Notes under the pieces: generated by a model
Told to the model about the DNA's origin: nothing
The model's database searches: none
What the model saw: only the letters and a program-made list of their open reading frames with translations
Shown: positions 53,709 through 62,705 of the stretch, in pieces
Layout: each line of letters opens with the position of its first letter
How positions within the stretch are numbered: position 1 is the stretch's first letter
Assembly (NCBI GenBank): GCA_947496185.1
Contig: CANMCD010000003.1
Coordinates: forward strand, 124,001 to 188,000
Direction of reading: 5' to 3'
DNA length: 64,000 nt
Source of the DNA: an uncultured Tenacibaculum sp.
Lineage (GTDB): Bacteria > Bacteroidota > Bacteroidia > Flavobacteriales > Flavobacteriaceae
Made by a program: the position numbers and the translations under genes

Positions 53709-53758
53709 CAAAATAATTAACCATAAACTATTAACAAAATACTCATACAACCTTCAAC

Positions 53759-56206
53759 ATGAAAGTTTTAAAATTTGGTGGTTCATCGGTAGCCAACAGT
53801 TCAAACATACACAAAGTAGTAGATATAGTCAGTCAAATAGCGAAAGAAGAAAAAGCCTTAGTTGTAGTATCTGCTTTTGGTAAAACAACTAACAAACTAA
53901 TTGCCGCAGCTAAAGCGGCTTCTACTAATGAAAACAACTATACTGACTTATTTAACGAAGTAAAAAAAGATCATTTTCAGGTAATAGACGACTTGCTAAA
54001 AAATAATAGAAACGAAACGGTAAAAGAGCAAGTCACTACTTTATTCAACCAACTCTACACCTTACTAGAGGGGTGTTTTCTCTTAAAGGAAGTTACTCCA
54101 AAAACCATGGCAATAATTAGTGGGTTTGGTGAGCTACTTTCTTCTTATATTATTTCAGAAGTAGCTAAGGAAAACATGGATGCGTCCTATAAGGATAGTA
54201 GAGAACTTATTGTTACTTCCAATGTATTTGATAAAGCACAAGTTAACTTTAAAATCACGAATAAAAATATTGTTGACTTTTTTAAGAGTCATACACCGCA
54301 AGTAACTGTTTTACCCGGTTTTATTGCCAAAGCTGAAAACGGGTTATCTACTACACTAGGACGAGGTGGTTCGGATTATACCGCTGCAATTTATGCTGCT
54401 GCATTAGATACTAGTGAATTACAAATATGGACGGACGTTAGTGGTATGTTTACAGCAAACCCAAGCGTAGTTAAACAAGCTTTTCCTATCCCTCAAATTT
54501 CCTATCAAGAGGCAATGGAACTCTCTCATTTCGGAGCAAAAGTAATATACCCTCCTACGATTCAACCCGTATTGGAAAAGAAAATACCTATTTTGATTAA
54601 GAATACTTTTGATCCTGAAAATGTTGGTACATTAATTACAGAAAAATCTCAAAATTCAAATGCTGTTAAAGGAATCAGTTATGTCGAAAATATCACTTTA
54701 TTAACCTTAGAAGGAAGTGGTATGGTAGGTGTTTCTGGAATTTCTAAACGTCTTTTTGAAACACTTTCAAGCCAACAGATTAATATTGTATTAATCACAC
54801 AAGCTTCTTCAGAACATTCTATCTGTGTGGGTATTTATGATGAAGATACTGAAAAAGCAGCCGAAGCTATTAACAATGCTTTCGAAATTGAGATTGAACG
54901 TCGAAAGGTTGATCCTGTGGTCATTGAAAATGGCTTATCTATTTTAGCATTAGTAGGTGATAATATGAAAAATCACCAAGGACTAAGTGGGCAAATGTTT
55001 AGTGCTTTAGGCAGAAATAATGTCAATATTCGAGCGATAGCTCAAGGAGCGTCACAAAAAAACATATCTGCTGTAATTGACAGCAAAGATGCCAAAAAGG
55101 GATTAAATACCCTACACGAACAATTTTTTGAAGAAAAAATCAAACAGCTTAATTTATTTGTAACAGGTGTTGGAAATGTTGGTGAACGATTTTTAGCTCA
55201 AATATTACAACAAAGTGATTATCTAAGAAAACATCTCAAAATGAGTATACGCGTGGTTGGTTTATCCAATTCGAAGAAAATGGTTTTCGACACTAACGGT
55301 ATTGACTTAAAAAACTGGAAAGAATTATTACAAAACGGTGAAGCTTCTTCTTTAGAAGGTTTCTTTAAAAAAGCGAAAAGCTACAACTTACGAAATTCTA
55401 TTTTTGTTGATAACACCGCGAATGAAAGGGTATCAAAGGAATACTACAACTATTTATGTAACAATATATCGGTGGTAACGTGTAATAAAATAGCATGTTC
55501 TTCTTCTCTAGAAAACTATCGAAAACTAAAAAACATCTCTCGAAAATACAATGCTCCTTTCTTATTTGAGACCAATGTAGGAGCAGGTTTACCTATTATT
55601 GACACCCTAAAACACTTGGTTGCTTCAGGAGATCGAGTAAACAAGATTCAAGCAGTACTATCAGGTAGTTTAAATTTTGTTTTCAACAATTTCACTACCT
55701 CAACTAGTTTTCATGACATTGTATTAGAAGCACAAAAGCAAGGCTATACCGAACCTGACCCTACAATAGACTTGAGTGGTATAGACGTTGCTCGCAAAAT
55801 ACTAATTCTAGCGCGTGAAAGTGGTTATGAATTAGAATTGACAGATATAGAAAATGACTCTTTTTTACCCGAAAAAAGTTTGCAATGCAGAGACAATGAT
55901 GCTTTTTTCCAAACGTTAAAAGAATCAGAGGATCATTTCCAAAATGTAGTTCAAAAAGCAGTAGATAACAATTGTCGTTTGAAATATGTAGCAGAGTTTT
56001 CTGAAGGAAAAGCGAAAATAGGCTTACAACATATTCCTACAGATCACCCTTTTTATAATTTAGAAGGAAGCGACAATATCGTTTTGTTTTATACAGACAG
56101 GTATCCTATTCAGCCGCTACAAATTCGTGGTGCAGGTGCGGGAGCTGATGTTACTGCTTCAGGAATTTTTGCAGATGTTATTCGAACTACTAACCAATGC
56201 AACTAA
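53759..56206 (+). CDS. thrA: Bifunctional aspartokinase / homoserine dehydrogenase I
   Basis: 815 aa, the length of the fused enzyme. N-terminal kinase: MKVLKFGGSSVANSSNI, FSHFGAKVIYPP-type substrate region (ELSHFGAKVIYPPTIQPV) and TTLGRGGSDYTAAIYAAAL; tandem ACT domains from about residue 315 (ITLLTLEGSGMVGVSGIS, LSILALVGDNMKNHQGLSGQMFSALGRNNVNIRAIAQGAS); C-terminal dehydrogenase from ~465 (LFVTGVGNVGERFLAQIL) with ETNVGAGLPIIDTLKHLVASGDRVNKIQAVLSGSLNF. It catalyses the first and third steps from aspartate to threonine; the ACT domains imply threonine feedback. First gene of thrABC, behind the leader peptide. Confidence 0.97.
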   Translation: MKVLKFGGSSVANSSNIHKVVDIVSQIAKEEKALVVVSAFGKTTNKLIAAAKAASTNENNYTDLFNEVKKDHFQVIDDLLKNNRNETVKEQVTTLFNQLYTLLEGCFLLKEVTPKTMAIISGFGELLSSYIISEVAKENMDASYKDSRELIVTSNVFDKAQVNFKITNKNIVDFFKSHTPQVTVLPGFIAKAENGLSTTLGRGGSDYTAAIYAAALDTSELQIWTDVSGMFTANPSVVKQAFPIPQISYQEAMELSHFGAKVIYPPTIQPVLEKKIPILIKNTFDPENVGTLITEKSQNSNAVKGISYVENITLLTLEGSGMVGVSGISKRLFETLSSQQINIVLITQASSEHSICVGIYDEDTEKAAEAINNAFEIEIERRKVDPVVIENGLSILALVGDNMKNHQGLSGQMFSALGRNNVNIRAIAQGASQKNISAVIDSKDAKKGLNTLHEQFFEEKIKQLNLFVTGVGNVGERFLAQILQQSDYLRKHLKMSIRVVGLSNSKKMVFDTNGIDLKNWKELLQNGEASSLEGFFKKAKSYNLRNSIFVDNTANERVSKEYYNYLCNNISVVTCNKIACSSSLENYRKLKNISRKYNAPFLFETNVGAGLPIIDTLKHLVASGDRVNKIQAVLSGSLNFVFNNFTTSTSFHDIVLEAQKQGYTEPDPTIDLSGIDVARKILILARESGYELELTDIENDSFLPEKSLQCRDNDAFFQTLKESEDHFQNVVQKAVDNNCRLKYVAEFSEGKAKIGLQHIPTDHPFYNLEGSDNIVLFYTDRYPIQPLQIRGAGAGADVTASGIFADVIRTTNQCN

Positions 56207-56223
56207 TATAAACTTAAATAAAA

Positions 56224-57156
56224 ATGGATTACGTAAGATTGTTTGCTCCTGCTACTGTAGCTAATGTATCCTGTGGATTTGATTCTATGGGGTTTGCTAT
56301 TGATAATTTGGGAGATGAAATGTCTTTTCGAAAAACTACTAACCAAGGAGTCATTATAAAAGAAATTACGGGGGCAAAAGGCTTAAGTCTTGACCCTACT
56401 AAAAATGCTGCAGGCGTAGTGGCACTGGCAATGCTAAAAAAACACCCTGTAGCCTTTGGTATTGAAATAACCATGCATAAAGGTTTTTCTCCTGGAAGTG
56501 GATTGGGTAGCAGTGCTGCTAGTTCAGGTGGCACAGCGTTTGGTGTTAATGAATTATTGGGCAAGCCTTTTTCTACTTTAGAACTAACTAAATTTGCCAT
56601 GTTAGGAGAAGAAGCTGCTTGTGGCACACAAATTGCAGATAATGTGGCTGCCGCCGTTTTTGGTGGATTTGTACTTATTCGAAGTTACGATCCTTTGGAT
56701 GTTGTACGACTTCCCGTTCCCGAAAAGCTTAGACTGGTGGCAATTCATCCTCAAATCGAAGTTAAAACCAAAGACGCTAGGGAAGTATTACCCAAAGAAG
56801 TACCTTTAAAGACGGCAGTGACACAATGGGCCAATGTAGGAGGATTAGTAAGTGGGTTGTTTACTAACGATTACACATTAATTTCTAATTCACTTACCGA
56901 TGTAATCGTTGAGCCTGCTAGAAAACATTTAATTCCACATTTTGATCAAGTTAAAAGTGAAGCCATTAAAGGAGGTGCTCTAGGAGCTGGAATTTCAGGT
57001 TCTGGCCCAACTATATTTGCTTTATGCGAAGGTGATGATATCGCACAAAATGTACATCAAATTATTGAGAACACTTATAAAGACAAAGGAATAAACTATC
57101 ATATAGTAATTTCTAAAATCAATACCGAAGGAGTAAAAATACTCGAACAAAAGTAA
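56224..57156 (+). CDS. thrB: Homoserine kinase
   Basis: 310 aa GHMP kinase phosphorylating homoserine. VRLFAPATVANVSCGFDSMGFAIDNLGDEM at the N-terminus, ATP loop HKGFSPGSGLGSSAASSGGTAFGVNELLG near residue 80-110, and the third motif GGALGAGISGSGPTIFALCEG. Standard length. It lies 17 nt after thrA and 48 nt before thrC in the same operon. Confidence 0.97.
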   Translation: MDYVRLFAPATVANVSCGFDSMGFAIDNLGDEMSFRKTTNQGVIIKEITGAKGLSLDPTKNAAGVVALAMLKKHPVAFGIEITMHKGFSPGSGLGSSAASSGGTAFGVNELLGKPFSTLELTKFAMLGEEAACGTQIADNVAAAVFGGFVLIRSYDPLDVVRLPVPEKLRLVAIHPQIEVKTKDAREVLPKEVPLKTAVTQWANVGGLVSGLFTNDYTLISNSLTDVIVEPARKHLIPHFDQVKSEAIKGGALGAGISGSGPTIFALCEGDDIAQNVHQIIENTYKDKGINYHIVISKINTEGVKILEQK

Positions 57157-57204
57157 CCAAACATAATTCTCTGAAACTAACTAAAAAAAACAACACACAG
57201 AAAC

Positions 57205-58506
57205 ATGAAATATTACAGTTTGCATAAAAAATCACCCAATGTTAGCTTCCAAGAAGCGGTAGTTTACGGGTTAGCGCCTGATAAGGGGTTGTATTTTCCT
57301 GAAAATATCACTCCTTTGTCTAGTGATTTTATTCAAAATTTAGATTCGTACTCCAATGAAGAAATCGCTTATGAAGCCATAAAACAATTTGTTGGAGACG
57401 AAATACCAAGTACAGATTTAAAAGAAATCATCAGTGAAACCTTATCATTTGATTTCCCTGTTTTACCTATTGATGCACAAACACATACTCTTGAACTTTT
57501 TCACGGGCCAACGATGGCTTTTAAAGATGTAGGTGCTCGCTTTATGGCACGATGTCTTGGCTATTTTAATAAAGGAACATCAGAGAATGTCACGGTACTA
57601 GTAGCTACCTCAGGAGATACAGGAGGAGCTGTAGCTGATGGTTTTTTAGGAGTGAAAGGTGTAGAGGTGGTTATTTTATATCCTAGTGGAAAAGTTAGTG
57701 ATATTCAGGAGAAACAATTAACTACACTCGGACAAAACATTACTGCATTAGAAGTCAACGGAGTATTTGATGATTGTCAAGACATGGTGAAAACTGCCTT
57801 TTTAGACAAAGACATTCAACGTACACTAACCTCTGCCAATTCTATCAATATTGCTCGCTGGCTCCCTCAAATGTTTTACTTTTTCTTTGCTTACAAGCAA
57901 GTATATCGAAAACATAAGGAGGTTGTTTTTTCTGTTCCGAGTGGTAATTTTGGAAACATCTGTGCTGGAGTAATGGCACAAAAATTAGGATTACCCATCA
58001 AACACTTTGTTGCTGCTACAAATATAAATGATACCGTTCCTAATTATTTGGTTAAAGGAACTTATGACCCAAAGCCTTCTAAAGCGACGATATCCAATGC
58101 TATGGATGTAGGAAATCCAAGTAATTTTATAAGAATTCAAGAATTATTTGGACACAACTTTGAGGCTTTAAAAAACTCTTTTTCTTCGTATTCGTTCACA
58201 GATAGTCAAACGAAAGACGCGATGAAATTCATTTATAGTAATCATAATTATGTAGCCGATCCACATGGAGCAGTGGGCTATTTAGGCGCTAAAGAATACC
58301 AAAAAACAAACACTAATGCCATTTGTATTTTTCTCGAAACTGCCCACCCTGTTAAGTTTTTAGATACCGTTAAAGATACATTGGGAGTAGATATTGCCAT
58401 TCCTACACAAATTACAACTGTTATTAACAAAGAAAAAAAATCTATTAAAACCCAATCTTATGAAGATTTAAAGGATTTTTTAAACACTGAAAATGTACTA
58501 ACATAA
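57205..58506 (+). CDS. thrC: Threonine synthase
   Basis: 433 aa PLP enzyme converting phosphohomoserine to threonine. PLP lysine in FHGPTMAFKDVGARFMARCL near residue 110, ATSGDTGGAVADGFLGVKGVEVVILYPSGKVSDIQEKQ, GNFGNICAGVMAQKLGLPI and DPHGAVGYLGAKEY. It belongs to the E. coli-like class I (no SAM-binding N-terminal domain). Last gene of thrABC; a small-RNA-like element with promoter and terminator begins just past its stop. Confidence 0.97.
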   Translation: MKYYSLHKKSPNVSFQEAVVYGLAPDKGLYFPENITPLSSDFIQNLDSYSNEEIAYEAIKQFVGDEIPSTDLKEIISETLSFDFPVLPIDAQTHTLELFHGPTMAFKDVGARFMARCLGYFNKGTSENVTVLVATSGDTGGAVADGFLGVKGVEVVILYPSGKVSDIQEKQLTTLGQNITALEVNGVFDDCQDMVKTAFLDKDIQRTLTSANSINIARWLPQMFYFFFAYKQVYRKHKEVVFSVPSGNFGNICAGVMAQKLGLPIKHFVAATNINDTVPNYLVKGTYDPKPSKATISNAMDVGNPSNFIRIQELFGHNFEALKNSFSSYSFTDSQTKDAMKFIYSNHNYVADPHGAVGYLGAKEYQKTNTNAICIFLETAHPVKFLDTVKDTLGVDIAIPTQITTVINKEKKSIKTQSYEDLKDFLNTENVLT

Positions 58507-58575
58507 CGGAAATTCACATTTTATGATGCGGATATACCCTTTATCACGCTGTGATGTCTTTCTATCTTTGTCACA
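58507..58575 (+). promoter_or_regulatory. Promoter region of sRNA-like element 1
   Basis: TTTA (58540-58543), 19-bp spacer, TATCTTTG (58563-58570, exact -7). A dyad ATCAC-GCT-GTGAT (58543-58555) lies between the two boxes. The stretch ACGGAA...GCGGATATACCCTTTAT upstream is also shared with the second copy at 60012-60050. Confidence 0.6.
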
Positions 58576-58655
58576 TCACTCATTACATTTGAGCGGATAA
58601 TTTTAAGGGGAAAAATAAAAAACCTTTTAGGAGTTTACACCTAAAAGGTTTTTTT
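58576..58655 (+). ncRNA. Candidate small RNA, copy 1
   Basis: Predicted transcript of ~75-80 nt from just behind the -7 box to a strong terminator. The 5' part ATCACTCATTACATTTGAG can form a small CTCA/TGAG hairpin; the middle GCGGATAATTTTAAGGGG plus an A-rich run looks single-stranded; the 3' end is terminator AACCTTTTAGG / CCTAAAAGGTT (58621-58631, 58640-58650) with T7. No ORF. A second copy at 60083-60160 is nearly identical in the 5' and middle parts while the terminator loop differs, the pattern expected of a conserved RNA. It could also just be the thrC 3' end with a duplicated terminator. Confidence 0.6.
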
Positions 58656-58853
58656 AATAAAACCACTCACCAAAATACAATATAACTATTTGTATATCAA
58701 CTTATTTATCCATAAATTTAAGCACTAAAATTTGTACACTTCACTACTTTTTTTATTTGATAACATTCTGAATGTGTGAATTTTTAGTTACTCCCTATAT
58801 TCCACAAATACCGCTTTTTTTTATACATATCGTAATAATTAAAATAGTTTAAA
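58656..58853. other. Spacer before the T9SS hydrolase gene, nothing recognised
   Basis: About 200 bp of A+T-rich sequence holding presumably the promoter of the following gene; no clear TAnnTTTG, ORF or repeat was found. Confidence 0.5.
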
Positions 58854-59948
58854 ATGTATAAAAAGTTACAATTATCATTGCTTTTATTTTCGATGGTATG
58901 CTATATGAATGCGCAATCTAGTAGCTGTGGGTCAGGAGGTAATGTTTCAGGATCAATTGCCAACATTGGATATAATGGATCCAATTATTGGTTAGGGGTA
59001 CCAAACAATATTAATGGACCGCTTCCTTTAGTAATTGCCTTACATGGAGATGAAGGACACCCTAACAATATGAAATCCTTTTGGGAAAATTTATGGGCTA
59101 GTAGAAAAGATTTCATCTTTATGGCGCCAAAATGTCCAGATTCGATTTGTAGAAGATCAGGTATCAATACTTGGTCTCGTGGAGGTCATTCAGGGTCAGA
59201 ACCACAAGCTTTGTGGCTAAAAGATGCTATTAGACACGTAGCAGATAATTATCCAGTTGATGTAAGTAGAATCTATGCTGTTGGATATTCAGGTGGGGCT
59301 ATTTTTTTGGGATACCAAGGATTTAAAATGTTTCAAGATGTATTTGCTGGAATCCAATGGTTTTGTGGAGGTGTAAATGAAACTGAACAACAAGTATATC
59401 AAGCTCCAGACAACCCCAACTGTAAGGTTCCGGGAAGATGTGTGATATCAAGATCTGGAGATAGAAATTTTTTAGTTACAGCTGCTGATAGGATTATTGA
59501 AATATTATCAAATAATGGACATATTAATGAATTCCTTGATACAGGTTGTAATGGACATTGTTGTAACGCTGGAAATTACTCGAGTAATGCACTTAATTGG
59601 TTCTTATCTTTACCACCAAAATGCGGTGAACTTTTAGGTGGAGGGTGTTATGAAATAGACGATACTACCTCATCAACCTTATCCGTTGAGAATAATACTA
59701 TAAAAGAGGACTATTTTAATATATACCCGAACCCTAGCAAAGGTTCTTTTACTATTTCATCTCCTACCTATGAAAATCAACCTATTAATTTAACTATTTA
59801 TGATTTCACAGGAAAAGTAGTATTTAAAAAAGTTAATTATTTTTTGAAAACTGGAATTTCTATGGATAAAGTAAGTACTGGAATATATTTAGTAGAAATG
59901 AATGATGGTGATAATTTAAAACTCCGAAAAAAAATAGTGATTCATTAA
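58854..59948 (+). CDS. Secreted alpha/beta hydrolase with T9SS sorting domain
   Basis: 364 aa. Signal peptide MYKKLQLSLLLFSMVCYMNAQ. The alpha/beta-hydrolase domain (about residues 25-255) resembles PHB-depolymerase/feruloyl-esterase-like LpqC enzymes: oxyanion region LVIALHGDEGHPNN, nucleophile GYSGG (Ser146) in VSRIYAVGYSGGAIF, and a cysteine-rich end with DTGCNGHCCNAGNY that may hold the catalytic His235. Residues ~285-364 are a type A T9SS C-terminal sorting domain (YFNIYPNPSKGSFTIS ... STGIYLVEM ... LRKKIVIH), so it is exported through the type IX system and attached to the surface or released. Flanked on both sides by copies of the sRNA-like element. Confidence 0.88.
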   Translation: MYKKLQLSLLLFSMVCYMNAQSSSCGSGGNVSGSIANIGYNGSNYWLGVPNNINGPLPLVIALHGDEGHPNNMKSFWENLWASRKDFIFMAPKCPDSICRRSGINTWSRGGHSGSEPQALWLKDAIRHVADNYPVDVSRIYAVGYSGGAIFLGYQGFKMFQDVFAGIQWFCGGVNETEQQVYQAPDNPNCKVPGRCVISRSGDRNFLVTAADRIIEILSNNGHINEFLDTGCNGHCCNAGNYSSNALNWFLSLPPKCGELLGGGCYEIDDTTSSTLSVENNTIKEDYFNIYPNPSKGSFTISSPTYENQPINLTIYDFTGKVVFKKVNYFLKTGISMDKVSTGIYLVEMNDGDNLKLRKKIVIH

Positions 59949-60011
59949 CAACCTGAATTCAGTATAAATTATTATGAATAATATTATTCATAATATTACT
60001 TAAATAACAAG

Positions 60012-60082
60012 AACGGAAACACACAGTTTATTGTGCGGAAATACCCTTTATTACCTCGTAATGTGATCCTATCTTTGTGGCA
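60012..60082 (+). promoter_or_regulatory. Promoter region of sRNA-like element 2
   Basis: Same layout as at 58507: TTTA (60047-60050), 19-bp spacer, TATCTTTG (60070-60077). The dyad is ATTAC-CTC-GTAAT (60050-60062), differing from copy 1 by a symmetric pair of changes (C-G to T-A), so symmetry is kept. Confidence 0.6.
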
Positions 60083-60160
60083 TCACTCATTACATTTTGA
60101 GCGGATAATTTAAGGGGAAAAATAAAAAACCTTTTAGGTCTAGGCCTAAAAGGTTTTTTT
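60083..60160 (+). ncRNA. Candidate small RNA, copy 2
   Basis: Same organisation as copy 1: ATCACTCATTACATTTTGAG (one extra T), GCGGATAATTTAAGGGG (one T fewer), identical A-rich linker, terminator AACCTTTTAGG / CCTAAAAGGTT (60128-60138, 60145-60155) with a different loop (TCTAGG) and T7. The terminator also works on the minus strand for the prolyl oligopeptidase gene ending 24 bp away. Confidence 0.6.
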
Positions 60161-60183
60161 GATGGATTGATATTCTTCTTATA

Positions 60184-62370
60184 CTATTTTAATTGATAAT
60201 CTGGATGACCTGTTTGCCATAACGCAAAGGAAAAAACATCCGTATTATATTTATACTTTTTATCTTTTGTCATATCAAACCCGTGACCTCCTTTAAAATC
60301 TACCGACAACAAAACTGGACTTTCAGAGGAATTCGCCTGTAACATCTTAGCAGCAAACTTCCCTGTTTCCCATGCTGAGCCACGTGGATCATTAAGTCCT
60401 GAAATTAGTAACATTGCAGGATAATTTACCTCTTTTTTTATATGTTGATACGCATCCATTTCTAAAAGAGAAATAAAACCAAGACTATCCTTTACACTTC
60501 CAAACTCAGCAATATTATTAAGTCCAGACGGACCAAACTCAGTTCTAATAGCATTTAGCATTCCTGCTCTTATACTAACTGCTTTAAACAATTCAGGACG
60601 CTCCGTAATTGCTCTTCCTAAAAGAATTCCTCCAGCACTACCAGCCTTGGCAAACATTTTACCAGCGGAAGTGTAGTTTTCTTTTATCAAATATTCAGCG
60701 CATGCAATAAAACCTTTCCATGTATTCGGTTTGGTTTGTTTATAGCCTCCTTCATACCAAGCAGCCCCCTTTTCTCCCCCACCTCTAACATGAGCTATCG
60801 CATAAACCCCTCCTTCTTCTAACCATAACTTAAGGCCATCACTTACTTTTGGTTTTTTGGAATATCCATAAGCTCCATATCCTGTTAACAATACTCTATT
60901 TTGAGCATCTAATTTTATTCCTTCTTTATGAATAATTGATAAAGGAACTAACATCCCATCATGAGATGGCACTTCAATTTCCTTTATCACAAAGTTCTTC
61001 ATTACCCCGTTATGATCTTCTGAGGCTATAATATTCTCTTTTATAAATTGTGTAGTCTTAGCATCATACTTATAACGTTGTTTATTTTTAGTCCATCCTT
61101 GAGCAATCATCCATAAGTTCTCAGAATCAACACCATTAGATTTTAACGATATATCTCCACTTAAAGGCATTTTTATTTTGGTTACTTCTCCATTTCTCTT
61201 CAAATCTTTATGATACACACGAGCAATTACACCATTCTTATTTTTCACAAAAAACAAACCGTTTTTGGTAATCTTCATAGTCGTGATTACTTCTAATGAA
61301 TCTTCAGGAATAATTACTTCTAATCTCCCCTTACATACTTTATTTATATTTCCTTTTAAAATTCTAAAATTAGATGCGTTTTTAGCACTTAATAAGTATA
61401 CATCATTCTTAGCAACGTAAAAGCTTTTAACCTTGTCTTCTTTTTTATATAGAGGTTTCCATGTTATTTTTTCTTTAGAAAGTTCACTTATTGGCGCATA
61501 ATAATAATCCACAAAGTCCCGTACTGTAAAAATTCCAGCAAAAAGAAAGTCCTTCCCTACCATATGTGCTATCGGAAAATCTTCCCTTTTAATAGCTAGA
61601 GACGGATTATTCTTTTTGGATATAATTGTTTTTAACTTTAGAGGATCCTCTCCTAACTTATACAATACACAACTTGTATCCAGTAAAAAATCTTTAGCGT
61701 TTCTATCCGCATTAAATACATGCATATAAAAAAAACCTGTATCGTTGGGTAACCAATTAACACCTCCCAGTGAAGAAGGCGAACAGTTACCTATAATTTG
61801 AGGAAGTTTCTTTTTAGAAGAAACATCAAGAATAATCATATTGGATAATTCTTTACCTTCTTTTGTTGTGCTAAGTACTACTTTTGTTCCATTTGGACTT
61901 GGTTGGAAATAGTTAATAATATTTCCCTCAATTCCCAATTTTTGGATATCCTCTAAAGAACACAGAAGTTCTTCTTTTTCTTTAATCCCTTTTTTATAAA
62001 ATAAACGCTTCGCAATTCCTTCTTTAGTATCTTTTAAATAAAAGTACTGATCATTTTTAGTAACTTTTACCTTAAATAACTTATCTCCTTTATTCTTGCC
62101 CTCTATTTTTTTTAATTTTCCTATAAGCTTTTCCCTATTATTAATTTTAGCGAGTACTGCATCAGTATACAAGCTTTGTTCTTTATACCATTTCAAGATT
62201 CTTGTATCTTTATCATTCTCCATAAACCTATAGGGATCAGCAATCTTTTTACCAAAAATAATATCATGGTATTCTTTTGATTCAATAAGTTCCTGCTGAA
62301 TCTCTTTTGTTTTTTTTACTTTACAAGCTACTATGAAAAATATTGACAAGAATATAGTAGTTTTTTTCAT
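60184..62370 (-). CDS. Prolyl oligopeptidase family lipoprotein (S9A)
   Basis: 728 aa. Lipoprotein signal with lipobox IVAC (Cys16), so it sits on the cell-envelope side of a membrane. A seven-bladed beta-propeller (about residues 70-430) is followed by an alpha/beta-hydrolase catalytic domain: LLTGYGAYGYSKKP, HVRGGGEKGAAWYEGG, nucleophile GSAGG near residue 577 (usual G-G-S-N-G-G in the family, here AGSAGG), Asp in GLNDPRGS near 661 and His in GGHGFD near 695, so the triad is complete. It cleaves peptides after proline. It is convergent with sRNA copy 2. Upstream there is no co-directed neighbour within 335 bp. Confidence 0.93.
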   Translation of the reverse strand: MKKTTIFLSIFFIVACKVKKTKEIQQELIESKEYHDIIFGKKIADPYRFMENDKDTRILKWYKEQSLYTDAVLAKINNREKLIGKLKKIEGKNKGDKLFKVKVTKNDQYFYLKDTKEGIAKRLFYKKGIKEKEELLCSLEDIQKLGIEGNIINYFQPSPNGTKVVLSTTKEGKELSNMIILDVSSKKKLPQIIGNCSPSSLGGVNWLPNDTGFFYMHVFNADRNAKDFLLDTSCVLYKLGEDPLKLKTIISKKNNPSLAIKREDFPIAHMVGKDFLFAGIFTVRDFVDYYYAPISELSKEKITWKPLYKKEDKVKSFYVAKNDVYLLSAKNASNFRILKGNINKVCKGRLEVIIPEDSLEVITTMKITKNGLFFVKNKNGVIARVYHKDLKRNGEVTKIKMPLSGDISLKSNGVDSENLWMIAQGWTKNKQRYKYDAKTTQFIKENIIASEDHNGVMKNFVIKEIEVPSHDGMLVPLSIIHKEGIKLDAQNRVLLTGYGAYGYSKKPKVSDGLKLWLEEGGVYAIAHVRGGGEKGAAWYEGGYKQTKPNTWKGFIACAEYLIKENYTSAGKMFAKAGSAGGILLGRAITERPELFKAVSIRAGMLNAIRTEFGPSGLNNIAEFGSVKDSLGFISLLEMDAYQHIKKEVNYPAMLLISGLNDPRGSAWETGKFAAKMLQANSSESPVLLSVDFKGGHGFDMTKDKKYKYNTDVFSFALWQTGHPDYQLK

Positions 62371-62705
62371 GTAAGTTTTTAATTTAATTGTTAATCTAAG
62401 TTAGACTAACTAATCAATAAAGTGAAAATAAAAATGTATTCTAATCATCAGTTTTTGCATGCGAACACTTCACATCATTTCCACCAATTATCTTACCAGA
62501 ACTCATAATTTTAGCTACCTGAAACTTCCTAATTTTCAATTGATTTTTTGATTTCTTTTTATCTTTCTTATCTCTCTTTTTTTAAATTTTAAAAATTCTC
62601 AATATTGCGAATATAATAAATTCCACCTAATAAAAGAACATAAAAAATACAGATAAATCCTTATAGTTTTATCAAAAAAAACATATTTATCTAAAAAATA
62701 TAGCA
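62371..62705. other. A+T-rich spacer, nothing recognised
   Basis: 335 bp between the oligopeptidase start and the AraC regulator stop. Very A+T-rich; no ORF, repeat, hairpin terminator or clear promoter box identified. Confidence 0.5.

Noticed and set aside
53701-53883. Open frame starting just upstream of thrA
   Set aside because: Overlaps thrA in another frame, with no family resemblance; a shadow of thrA.
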